Source: Thermococcus sp.
GTDB lineage: Archaea > Methanobacteriota_B > Thermococci > Thermococcales > Thermococcaceae
NCBI GenBank assembly: GCA_027062125.1
Contig: JAMOTW010000220.1
Span: forward strand, 1-14,948
Reading direction: 5' to 3'
Length of the DNA stretch: 14,948 nucleotides
Part shown: positions 1 to 6,183 of the stretch, in pieces
Numbering within the stretch: the stretch's first letter is position 1
Layout: the number at the start of each line of letters is the position of its first letter
Program-made: the position numbers and the translations under genes
The notes under the pieces: generated by a model
Told to the model about the DNA's origin: nothing
Database searches by the model: none
The model's input: the letters and a program-made list of their open reading frames with translations, nothing else

Positions 1-28
1 TTCTCCCCCAACTTCCCTCGGTGAGAAC

Positions 29-670
29 ATGGAACTCAAGGAGATAATAGCAGAGATTAGGGAAGTCCTCGACGAGAAGGACTCCCTCAGGGAGGAGGCG
101 CTTAAGCTCACGCGCGAGATTGTGAGGCTCAGCGGAGACACGATAAAGGCCCTCCACCGCGGGGAGACCGAGAAAGCCCGCGAGAGGCTGAAAGTAGTGC
201 GCGAAAAGGTGGGGGAACTGAAGGAAAAGCTCCGGGAGCATCCGGACCTTTACCACACAGGCTACGTCCAGAGCGCCCACCAGGAGTTCGTGGAGGCGAG
301 TCTCTTCTTCGCCTACATGACGGGAGGCGAATTCCCCTCACCAGCGGAGCTCGGCGTTCCCCACGCGGACTACGCCCTCGGAATCGGCGACCTCATAGGC
401 GAGCTCAGGAGGCACTTCCTTCTGCTCCTGCTCGACGGGAGGCTTGACGAAGCGGAAGAAACATACCGCTTCATGGAGAGCGTTTACGAGGAGCTTATGA
501 CGCTGGAGTATCCGAAGGGCCTCGTCAACGTGAGGGGAAAGCAGGATCAGGCGAGGGGAATCCTGGAGAGGACGCTGGAGGATTTGACGAGGGCGAAGCT
601 CAACGCCAGGCTCGAGTCCCAGCTTAGGAGCACTGTTGAGACCCTGGAGGACCGGAAAGCGGGCAATTAA
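29..670 (+). CDS. Translin/TRAX-family protein (archaeal translin)
   Basis: A 213-residue, almost entirely helical protein that I recognise as the archaeal translin family. Visible family marks are HQEFVEA (residues 84-90), DLIGELRR (121-128) with a hydrophobic LLLLL stretch after it, and the C-terminal KQDQARGILE segment (171-180). Eukaryotic translin-TRAX (C3PO) is a ring-shaped endoribonuclease and single-strand nucleic acid binder. In TRAX the catalytic acidic residues lie in segments equivalent to E86/E89 and E125 here, so nuclease activity is plausible but inferred. The length is normal for the family. The ATG at 29 follows a GGTGAG ribosome binding site at 20-25. The gene is first in an operon, with endonuclease V beginning 20 bases after its stop. 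Confidence in the family is good; the substrate is unknown. Confidence 0.8.
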   Translation: MELKEIIAEIREVLDEKDSLREEALKLTREIVRLSGDTIKALHRGETEKARERLKVVREKVGELKEKLREHPDLYHTGYVQSAHQEFVEASLFFAYMTGGEFPSPAELGVPHADYALGIGDLIGELRRHFLLLLLDGRLDEAEETYRFMESVYEELMTLEYPKGLVNVRGKQDQARGILERTLEDLTRAKLNARLESQLRSTVETLEDRKAGN

Positions 671-690
671 TTACATAATTCGGTGATTGT

Positions 691-1284
691 GTGGTTAATG
701 GTCTAACTAATTATGGAATTCGGCGGGAAAAGCTCGAGCTCATAGCCCCCCTCCAGAGGAGGCTGGCTGGACGGGTAGTGGAGAGGCCCCTCGACGTTTC
801 CAACGTGAAAACGGTTGCCGCCGTGGACGTCTCATACAGGAAAGACCTCGCGAGGGCAGCTTTCGTTCTCTGCTCATTTCCCGAGTGTGAGCTTCTGAGG
901 GCAAGGGTCGTGGAGGCCGAGGTGAGCGCGTCCTACATCCCCACGTACTTCTTCCTGCGCGAGACGGGGCCCATCCTCTTAGCTCTCCGCGGCGAGGAGT
1001 TCGACGTTCTCCTCGTGGAGGGGCACGGAAGGGCCCACCCCAGGGGGTATGGTCTCGCGTCGCACATAGGACTCCTCACCGGAAGGCCGACGGTCGGAGT
1101 TGCCAAAAGGCCGCTTAGGGGGGTTCCGGAGGAACTCTTCAGGAAGGTGGGAAAAGCTTATGTAAGCGTCGGCCATCTAATCGACTTGGAATCGGCGGTG
1201 AGAATCGTCGAGCCTCTGCTTGAGGGGAGCTACCCGAGGCCGCTCAAGCTGGCGGACAGGCTTTCGAAGAGGGGTGAACCATGA
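691..1284 (+). CDS. nfi: Endonuclease V (deoxyinosine/inosine 3' endonuclease)
   Basis: A 197-residue protein with the endonuclease V signature. It has VAAVDVSY with catalytic Asp46, the wedge motif SYIPTYFFLRE (Tyr82, Glu91), VEGHGRAHPRGYGLASHIG (110-127) and SVGHLIDLESAV with His162. The family cuts the second phosphodiester bond 3' of deoxyinosine in DNA, and several members prefer inosine in RNA. The second metal-binding Asp of the classical VDGHG motif is Glu110 here. The loop between GVAKR (136-140) and the His162 motif is shorter than in E. coli or Thermotoga proteins. The GTG start at 691 follows GGTGAT (682-687) with only 3 bases of spacing, so the start is not certain. The stop overlaps the start of the riboflavin kinase gene (ATGA at 1281-1284). 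It is the second gene of the operon. Confidence 0.9.
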   Translation: MVNGLTNYGIRREKLELIAPLQRRLAGRVVERPLDVSNVKTVAAVDVSYRKDLARAAFVLCSFPECELLRARVVEAEVSASYIPTYFFLRETGPILLALRGEEFDVLLVEGHGRAHPRGYGLASHIGLLTGRPTVGVAKRPLRGVPEELFRKVGKAYVSVGHLIDLESAVRIVEPLLEGSYPRPLKLADRLSKRGEP

Positions 1285-1919
1285 AGAGGATAAAGTTGCT
1301 CATCCTGCTCTCCAGGAGGGGGGCCATAGGCGAGAGGGTCAAGATAACGATGAGGGAGCTCGCCGACGAGCTGGGAGTTTCCCCCCAGTCAGTTCTCAGA
1401 CTCCTCGAGGAGATGGAAGAAGAGGGCCTCGTGGAGAGGTCCGTCGAGGGCAAGAAGACCTACGTGGAGATAACCCCCGAGGGGCTGGCCTTTCTGGAGG
1501 ACCTCTGCGAGGCCATCTCCGGCGTCCTCTACAACGGGGTTATAATAGGGGAGGTAATCTCGGGCATTGGAGAGGGGGCCTATTACGTGAGGCAGTACTC
1601 CCACCTCATCAAGGAGTACCTCGGCTTCGAGCCTTACCCCGGAACTCTCAACGTCAGGGTGCTCTTCCCGAGAACCGTTTTCGACGCCCTCTGCAACGTC
1701 AGGCCGGTCATTCTGCCAGGCTTTGTCAAGGAGGGGAGAACCTTCGGTGACGTCAAGGCATACCGCGTTAGAATCGGGGACGTCGAGGGGGCGATAGTGA
1801 TACCCTCCAGGACCGTCCACCCGCCCAAGATAGCGGAGATAGTCGCCCCGGTGTACCTCAGGAAGGAGCTCGGGCTCGAGGACGGGTCCAAGATAACCAT
1901 AAGGGTCGTGAAAGAATGA
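1281..1919 (+). CDS. ribK: CTP-dependent riboflavin kinase with N-terminal winged-helix domain (RbkR type)
   Basis: A 212-residue two-domain protein. Residues 1-75 form a winged helix-turn-helix (ITMRELADELGVSPQSVLRLLEE, then a wing ending YVEITPEG). Residues 84-212 form the archaeal riboflavin kinase beta-barrel, with GIGEGAYYV (95-103), PYPGTLNV (118-125), FGDVKAYRV (155-163) and RTVHPPKIAEIVAP (177-190). The kinase uses CTP rather than ATP to convert riboflavin to FMN, as shown for Methanocaldococcus MJ0056. The HTH-kinase fusion matches the architecture of RbkR, a bifunctional archaeal regulator that both makes FMN and represses or activates riboflavin genes. DNA binding here is inferred from that family. 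The start shares ATGA with the endonuclease V stop, and the stop shares ATGA (1916-1919) with the next gene, so translation is probably coupled. Confidence 0.92.
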   Translation: MKRIKLLILLSRRGAIGERVKITMRELADELGVSPQSVLRLLEEMEEEGLVERSVEGKKTYVEITPEGLAFLEDLCEAISGVLYNGVIIGEVISGIGEGAYYVRQYSHLIKEYLGFEPYPGTLNVRVLFPRTVFDALCNVRPVILPGFVKEGRTFGDVKAYRVRIGDVEGAIVIPSRTVHPPKIAEIVAPVYLRKELGLEDGSKITIRVVKE

Positions 1920-2443
1920 AGCCGAACTGGAAGTCCCTGCTGACCTGGGCCGGCGTTGGCTCTTTCATAGGCTTCACCATCGCCGTCTCACTCTACTCGC
2001 TCAACGGGGAGAACGAGAGGGCCGTTTATCTGATATACGCCGGGCTCGTTGCTGGAATCCTGCTGAGCCTGAAGTACCGGCTCGAGCTGAAGGCCTCTGC
2101 CTCGGCCTTTCCCCTCGGCTTCCTAGCCACCTCTCTACTGGCGGCCCTTTGGATGGTAACGGACGTCAGCTCGACCGGCATCTACGCCTTCATAGCCGTG
2201 GTGATGGCGGCAGTGATAATCATCGGGCCCGAGAACTACATGGACATGTTCATCGCGCCCCTGAGCTACTTCGGCGGCTTTGCCGTGGCGATGCTGACCT
2301 TCAGGGGCTACGAGCCCCTCCAGGGCGAGGCGGGGGCCGTGATGAGCCTCTTCATGGTCGGGGTGATGGGTGCGATACTCGTCTTCTTCGCGCTCTTTGC
2401 GAGGTGGGCCTTTGAGATGGCTAAGAGCATCCCGAGGAGGTAA
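1916..2443 (+). CDS. Six-TM integral membrane protein of unknown function
   Basis: A 175-residue protein I cannot assign to a named family. Six hydrophobic segments are visible at about 8-29, 36-53, 63-82, 87-104, 111-129 and 139-165. Loops are short, and the end is basic (KSIPRR), consistent with a cytoplasmic C-terminus. One segment carries a conspicuous IIIGPENYMD sequence (101-110) at its membrane edge. The ATG overlaps the riboflavin kinase stop by the ATGA at 1916-1919, so it is co-transcribed with, and probably translationally coupled to, the kinase. That position would allow a role in flavin transport or membrane flavin metabolism, but nothing in the sequence proves it. The TATA box of the next transcript starts only 3 bases after its stop. 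Confidence 0.7.
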   Translation: MKPNWKSLLTWAGVGSFIGFTIAVSLYSLNGENERAVYLIYAGLVAGILLSLKYRLELKASASAFPLGFLATSLLAALWMVTDVSSTGIYAFIAVVMAAVIIIGPENYMDMFIAPLSYFGGFAVAMLTFRGYEPLQGEAGAVMSLFMVGVMGAILVFFALFARWAFEMAKSIPRR

Positions 2444-2445
2444 CG

Positions 2446-2453
2446 TTTAAATA
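2446..2453 (+). promoter_or_regulatory. TATA box of the PRC-barrel gene
   Basis: The sequence TTTAAATA lies about 35 bases before the chosen ATG of the PRC-barrel gene. This is the usual archaeal distance for a short leader that begins near the ribosome binding site. It starts just after the stop of the upstream membrane protein gene and marks a new transcription unit. Confidence 0.6.
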
Positions 2454-2484
2454 CGTTCACCGATAACCTAAAGCGGTGATTAAA

Positions 2485-2694
2485 ATGGTGATGCGCCTCT
2501 CAAAGCTCTACGGGAAGCAGATTTACAACACCAAAGGCTACTACGTCGGCTACGTCGACGAGATACTGATTGAAATCGACAGGGGTAAAGGAAAGGTCCT
2601 CGCCCTCGGACTGCCCGGAGAAAAGGTCGGCGTCCCCTACGACAGGGTTACAGCGATAGGGGACATAATACTGGTGAAGGCAAAGGAGGAATGA
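2485..2694 (+). CDS. PRC-barrel domain protein
   Basis: A 69-residue protein that is essentially a single PRC-barrel. It opens with RLSKLYGKQIYNTKGYYVGYVDEI, continues with a beta-rich stretch (VLALGLPGEKVGVPYDRVTAIGD) and ends with IILVKAKEE. PRC-barrels occur in photosynthetic reaction centre subunit H, in RimM and as stand-alone archaeal proteins. They are thought to mediate protein-protein contacts, and the partner here is unknown. GGTGAT (2475-2480) is the ribosome binding site, so the GTG at 2476 inside it is unlikely to be the start. ATG 2485 has the 4-base spacing seen at neighbouring genes, and GTG 2488 or ATG 2491 remain possible. The TGA stop abuts the stop of the convergent DHH gene, forming TGATCA at 2692-2697. 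Confidence 0.85.
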   Translation: MVMRLSKLYGKQIYNTKGYYVGYVDEILIEIDRGKGKVLALGLPGEKVGVPYDRVTAIGDIILVKAKEE

Positions 2695-4158
2695 TCAGCC
2701 CTCTTTAACTTTTAGCGCCTCCAGGAACTTTTCTGTTATCGCCTCCTCCGCGAGTCTCAGGAGCGAGCCCTTGTCCTTGGCGAGCTTGAATATGCCGAGC
2801 GGAATCCTAGCGCCTCCCGACTGCGAATGACCTCCACCGCTGCCTATGTCCCCAAAGGCCTCCCTCAGAACGGCCCCAATGTTAACCCTGACGTCGCGCG
2901 TTCTGGCCGATATCTCTATCCTGTCGTCAACGATGCCAAAGACGAGGACGGTGTTTATGCCCTCCAGCCTCAACAGGAAGTCGGCGGACTCAGCTATGGC
3001 GTCCCTGTTGGTTATGAAGCCCACGTTGCTTATGACGACGTTCTTGTAGATGCGCCTGTTGAGGATGGCCTTGGCAAGGATTTCGGCCGTTTCAGTGCTT
3101 ATGTCCGGGTGCTCTATCTTGTCGAGGAGCTCGTAGTCCACCTTTCCGGCCAGGAACTCGATTGCCTTGAGATCGACGTGGCTGAGCTTCGAGAACTTCT
3201 TGGTGTCAATGTAGATGCCGTAGAAGAGCGCCGTGGCGAGGAGCGGGGAGAGGGATATGTTGAGCATCCTCAGGTACTCTGCGAGTATTGAGGATGAGGA
3301 GTGGACTTCGGGCCTTATGTCGAGGAAAGCATCCTCCGGGATGAGCTCCTGGAGGTGCTGGAGTATCTGGTGGTGGTCGATGATGATCTTTATCTTCTCA
3401 TAGTCGCCCTGCTCGAGGGTGGTGAGGTTGCCGTTCGGCTGGCAGTCAACGAGGGCTATGAACGGGTAGCGCTTCATCTCGTAGGAGCCGCGGGAGACCT
3501 TTCTGAGATCGATACCCAGGAGGTTCACGAAGGCGCGGTTCTCGTGGTGTGCTATCTCGCCCCCGTAGACTATCTGAGTCTTGAAGCCGAGGGTCTGGGC
3601 TATGACGCTCAAAGCGGTGGCGCTGGCTATCGCGTCAGGGTCGGGGTTGTCATGCATCAGGATGAGAAGGGAGTCACCTTTGGCCTTCAGTTCCTTGAGC
3701 TTCTTTACGAGGAGGTTGGCGTTCTTGCCCTCCCCGATGGTCTCGACGGTCCTTATGATGGCCTCCTTCAGGGCGCTCCTCGGGGAAACGGCGTAGTCCA
3801 CCTTGACCTCCGCCTCGTACTCCTCGTTTATCTGGGACACGAGCTCGTCGAGACCGACGTCGTCCGGGAGGACGGTGAGTATCGGGACCTCCTTGTTGTT
3901 GGTCCTAATGACGTAGATCGTCTTTCTTATCGTATTGGTGTTCATGGTGGTGATTATCACCAGCTCCGCCCGCTCTATGCCAGCCTTCAGAAGCGTCGCA
4001 GTGTAGGAAAAGTCCCCCCTGATGACGGTAAAGCCGCTCTCCTCGAGGGCCTTTGCCCTGATTTCATCCTTCTCGATTATCGTTACGTCGAACTCTCCCT
4101 TGAGCGACTCAGATACGGCCCTTCCGATGGCGCCTCCGCCGAGTACCAGCACCCGCAT
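2695..4158 (-). CDS. RCK_N (TrkA-N)-DHH-DHHA1 phosphoesterase
   Basis: A 487-residue three-domain protein. Residues 1-130 are a Rossmann-type TrkA-N/RCK domain starting MRVLVLGGGAIG, with the acidic strand end IIEKD, and should bind a nucleotide. Residues about 160-340 are a DHH phosphoesterase core with HDNPDPDA (169-176), VDCQPNG and DHHQ (261-264), which are the Mn-binding aspartates and histidines. The C-terminal DHHA1 domain carries GGGHSQSGGA (441-450), the substrate-binding loop. DHH-DHHA1 enzymes include RecJ-like exonucleases, oligoribonucleases and c-di-AMP phosphodiesterases. The fusion to RCK, a domain that in potassium channels binds NAD or c-di-AMP, suggests cyclic-dinucleotide or nanoRNA turnover, but the substrate is inference. 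ATG 4158 is preferred because GGTGAG (4168-4163) sits 4 bases ahead of it; a TTG seven codons upstream lacks such a site. Confidence 0.85.
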   Translation of the reverse strand: MRVLVLGGGAIGRAVSESLKGEFDVTIIEKDEIRAKALEESGFTVIRGDFSYTATLLKAGIERAELVIITTMNTNTIRKTIYVIRTNNKEVPILTVLPDDVGLDELVSQINEEYEAEVKVDYAVSPRSALKEAIIRTVETIGEGKNANLLVKKLKELKAKGDSLLILMHDNPDPDAIASATALSVIAQTLGFKTQIVYGGEIAHHENRAFVNLLGIDLRKVSRGSYEMKRYPFIALVDCQPNGNLTTLEQGDYEKIKIIIDHHQILQHLQELIPEDAFLDIRPEVHSSSSILAEYLRMLNISLSPLLATALFYGIYIDTKKFSKLSHVDLKAIEFLAGKVDYELLDKIEHPDISTETAEILAKAILNRRIYKNVVISNVGFITNRDAIAESADFLLRLEGINTVLVFGIVDDRIEISARTRDVRVNIGAVLREAFGDIGSGGGHSQSGGARIPLGIFKLAKDKGSLLRLAEEAITEKFLEALKVKEG

Positions 4159-4184
4159 GATTCTCACCTTTTTGCACAATAATG

Positions 4185-4211
4185 TTTAAATACAAGCGCC
4201 GATATACTAAG
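4185..4211. promoter_or_regulatory. Divergent promoter region between the DHH and DUF2226-like genes
   Basis: Two A/T-rich boxes lie between the divergent genes. TTTAAATA at 4185-4192 can be read as TATA for the plus-strand gene (start expected near 4215). The GATATACTAAG block at 4201-4211, read on the minus strand, is at the right distance for the DHH gene (start expected near 4177). The near-palindromic first box could also serve the minus strand. Assignment of box to gene is inference from spacing. Confidence 0.45.
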
Positions 4212-4273
4212 ACGGTGAAACTCCTCTTGGATTTCTTTGCATTGAGGGATATATATAGCTAATGGTGATGGGC

Positions 4274-5995
4274 ATGCAGCTGCCGGACAAGAGCCCACTC
4301 ATGGAGAACGTGGTAGTGACCTCCGCGGGAGAGCTGAGGGAGCTCCTCCAGAAGGCCCTTTCAAAGGGCAACGGAGCGTTCCTGAAGATATTCACCAAGG
4401 ACGGCGGGGGGAAGTACTACATAACCGTACTCCTCGACAGGTCAAAGGTGCTCGCCGCCGAGTGCCTCGTCGTTGATACGAAGCAGAATCTCTCGGGGAA
4501 GGAAGCAATCAGAGTGCTGAAGTCATTCGTTGGTAAGCCAATGGTCGTTGACGTTTATGACCTCGATGAGCTCGAACTAAAGCTCTCGGTCGCGGATAAC
4601 GTTGATGCTTACGCCCGGACTCCAAAGACCCCGCTGGAGGAGCTCTTTGGTGCCCTCGGGGAAGGGCCCCCGGCACCTCCCGCGAAGCCCGTGGAGGAGA
4701 AACCTCCCCTTGAAGAGAAGCCGCAGGAAAGGGAAGTCGCCGCCGCAGCAACGGCCGGAAGCGCGGTTGCCACCCAGCAGATGACACCGCAGGCAGTTGT
4801 AGTAGAGAAGCCGAAACCAGCCCCATCAGGGAAGCCAGAAGTCGTCGTAAACCTCACGAGCGGAATCGTGCCGGAGAAGGCCTTCCAGACCTACGCCGAG
4901 GCCCTCCTCAAGGAGGCCAAGAGAATAAGGGGCCTCACGATAAACAAGATAGAGTTCGACGCCAACGTCGGTGAGGGCATCGTCTACCTCAACGTCCATA
5001 TCTACGGCAACTCCACCGGTGGTGCGAGGGACATCGAGATAGCCGAGAAGAGGATGCTCCACGCCGTCAGCAAGTACGCCCCGGTTCTCCTCAGGGAGGC
5101 TGAGATAAAGCCGATAATCAGGGACGTCAGCATCATCATCGACGGTCAGGAGGTAAAGCCGCAGGAAATATTGGACAAGGACAAGAAGAAGACCGCCAAC
5201 GTCACCAAGGACGGGAAGATAGTCCTCTCGGTCCTCGAGGACGTGTGGCCCTACTTCAGCGCCTTTGCTAGGACAGTTATCACGGAGATAGAAAGCGCTG
5301 GAATAAAGGTTGACAAGGCCCACTTCGACGTCAAGGGCAGGAAGGAGTTCGAGATAAACCTCTCCCTGGTCGCGGAGGCCAACATGACCGCCGACGAGGT
5401 TCAGAGAATAGCGAAGGACGTCGTGAGCAGGCACGCGAGGGAGCTCGGCAGGACGCTCAAGCGCTACATAACCGTCCACAACATCGAGGTCGAGACCATC
5501 AGGAAAGCCACCCCCTCAACCGCAACTGCCCCGGCCGCGGTGGAGACCAGCGGCAAAGCCGCCGAGATTCTGGCGAAGAAGGCGCTTCTCGAGAAGGAAG
5601 TGGAACAGCTCCTCAAGCAGGCAGGTATAGACGAGCTCTCCGTCCTCACGGAGGAGAAGAAAAAGGAAAGCGAGGAGACAATGCTCAAGAGCCGCATAGA
5701 GCCAGCCGTGGAGACGCTCAAGAACAGGGTTCACGCCGAGCTCAAGCTCGTCCCGAGGGTCACCTTCAAGTGGCTCAAGCTCAACCACGAGATAAAGGGC
5801 TCAACGGTCTACGTTGACATCGAGGCCAGCTTCCTCAGGGAGAACGTTGGAGGGCTCTTCGGGTCGTTCTCAGGGGTTTCTGACGACAAGATAAAGCAGG
5901 ACATAGCCTCCACGATCCAGAGGGTCATCAAGGACGTGTCCAGGGAGTACGGCGTCACCATGGCCCTCAGGAAACTCAACGTTGTCATCCGCTGA
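4274..5995 (+). CDS. DUF2226-like archaeal protein with Pro/Glu/Ala linker
   Basis: A 573-residue soluble protein without a known function. It resembles what I recall as the archaeal DUF2226 family, but I cannot confirm this. The first 125 residues form an alpha/beta domain (MENVVVTSAGELRELL, YYITVLLDRSKVLAAE). Residues about 129-188 are a low-complexity Pro/Glu/Ala/Lys linker. Two large alpha/beta regions follow (about 190-420 and 495-573), with alternating amphipathic strands such as KIEFDANVGEGIVYLNVHIYG. Between them lies a charged helical stretch (about 437-490, LLEKEVEQLLKQAG) likely to be coiled coil. No signal peptide or TM segment is seen. ATG 4274 is chosen because GGTGAT at 4264-4269 precedes it by 4 bases, as at neighbouring genes; ATG 4262 and 4268 are alternatives. 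It is a single-gene transcript followed by T-rich DNA. Confidence 0.7.
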   Translation: MQLPDKSPLMENVVVTSAGELRELLQKALSKGNGAFLKIFTKDGGGKYYITVLLDRSKVLAAECLVVDTKQNLSGKEAIRVLKSFVGKPMVVDVYDLDELELKLSVADNVDAYARTPKTPLEELFGALGEGPPAPPAKPVEEKPPLEEKPQEREVAAAATAGSAVATQQMTPQAVVVEKPKPAPSGKPEVVVNLTSGIVPEKAFQTYAEALLKEAKRIRGLTINKIEFDANVGEGIVYLNVHIYGNSTGGARDIEIAEKRMLHAVSKYAPVLLREAEIKPIIRDVSIIIDGQEVKPQEILDKDKKKTANVTKDGKIVLSVLEDVWPYFSAFARTVITEIESAGIKVDKAHFDVKGRKEFEINLSLVAEANMTADEVQRIAKDVVSRHARELGRTLKRYITVHNIEVETIRKATPSTATAPAAVETSGKAAEILAKKALLEKEVEQLLKQAGIDELSVLTEEKKKESEETMLKSRIEPAVETLKNRVHAELKLVPRVTFKWLKLNHEIKGSTVYVDIEASFLRENVGGLFGSFSGVSDDKIKQDIASTIQRVIKDVSREYGVTMALRKLNVVIR

Positions 5996-6032
5996 TTTCT
6001 CCCTTTGCCATCTTTTCTGCCGTACTTCAGTC

Positions 6033-6092
6033 CAAATCAGCACTCAAGATCGTCATCATCCTTGCGTCAGCTCTGCCGAGGTCATCATCGCT
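6033..6092 (-). ncRNA. C/D box sRNA (2'-O-methylation guide)
   Basis: Read on the minus strand, four boxes stand in archaeal C/D order. Box C is ATGATGA (6088-6082), then an 11-nt guide (6081-6071) and D' CTGA (6070-6067). A 7-nt spacer follows, then C' ATGATGA (6059-6053), a 12-nt guide (6052-6041) and D CTGA (6040-6037). Box sequences and spacings fit archaeal sRNAs that assemble with L7Ae, Nop5 and fibrillarin. By the N+5 rule, the D' guide would direct methylation of G in a target reading CUCUGCCGAGG. The D guide would direct methylation of C in CACUCAAGAUCG. I cannot place either target from memory. A TATA-like TTATTAAG (6117-6110) lies about 27 bases ahead of box C. RNA ends are estimates. 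Confidence 0.85.
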
Positions 6093-6109
6093 TCAAATTT
6101 GGCCGGGGA

Positions 6110-6117
6110 CTTAATAA
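6110..6117 (-). promoter_or_regulatory. TATA box of the C/D box sRNA
   Basis: On the minus strand TTATTAAG, preceded by GG, is centred about 27 bases upstream of box C. This matches a start site at or a few bases before the C box, as expected for an independently transcribed archaeal sRNA. Confidence 0.5.
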
Positions 6118-6120
6118 CCT

Positions 6121-6136
6121 TGACGACATTTCGTCA
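6121..6136. promoter_or_regulatory. Operator-like palindrome between divergent promoters
   Basis: TGACGA and TCGTCA form a perfect 6-base inverted repeat around CATT. It lies between the minus-strand sRNA TATA box (6110-6117) and the plus-strand TATA box of the EamA gene (6154-6161), so a protein bound here could touch both promoters. No regulator is known for it. Confidence 0.4.
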
Positions 6137-6153
6137 GACATCTGAACGCTAAG

Positions 6154-6161
6154 TTTTTAAG
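6154..6161 (+). promoter_or_regulatory. TATA box of the EamA transporter gene
   Basis: TTTTTAAG is centred about 27 bases before the ATG at 6184. This predicts a leaderless or nearly leaderless transcript and supports 6184, not 6166, as the start. Confidence 0.55.
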
Positions 6162-6183
6162 CTGAATGCGTCCCATCCCCTTC

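Noticed and set aside
1220..1750. Plus-strand open frame of 176 codons rich in Arg and Gly
   Set aside because: It overlaps endonuclease V and riboflavin kinase in another frame and has the skewed composition of an off-frame translation of GC-rich coding DNA.
3301..4182. A long plus-strand open frame (293 codons) opposite the DHH gene
   Set aside because: It is the antisense shadow of the strongly supported DHH phosphoesterase gene; its translation shows no family motif.
4249..4258. GATATATATAG as TATA box of the DUF2226-like gene
   Set aside because: It would place transcription start near 4280, after the best start codon at 4274 and its ribosome binding site.
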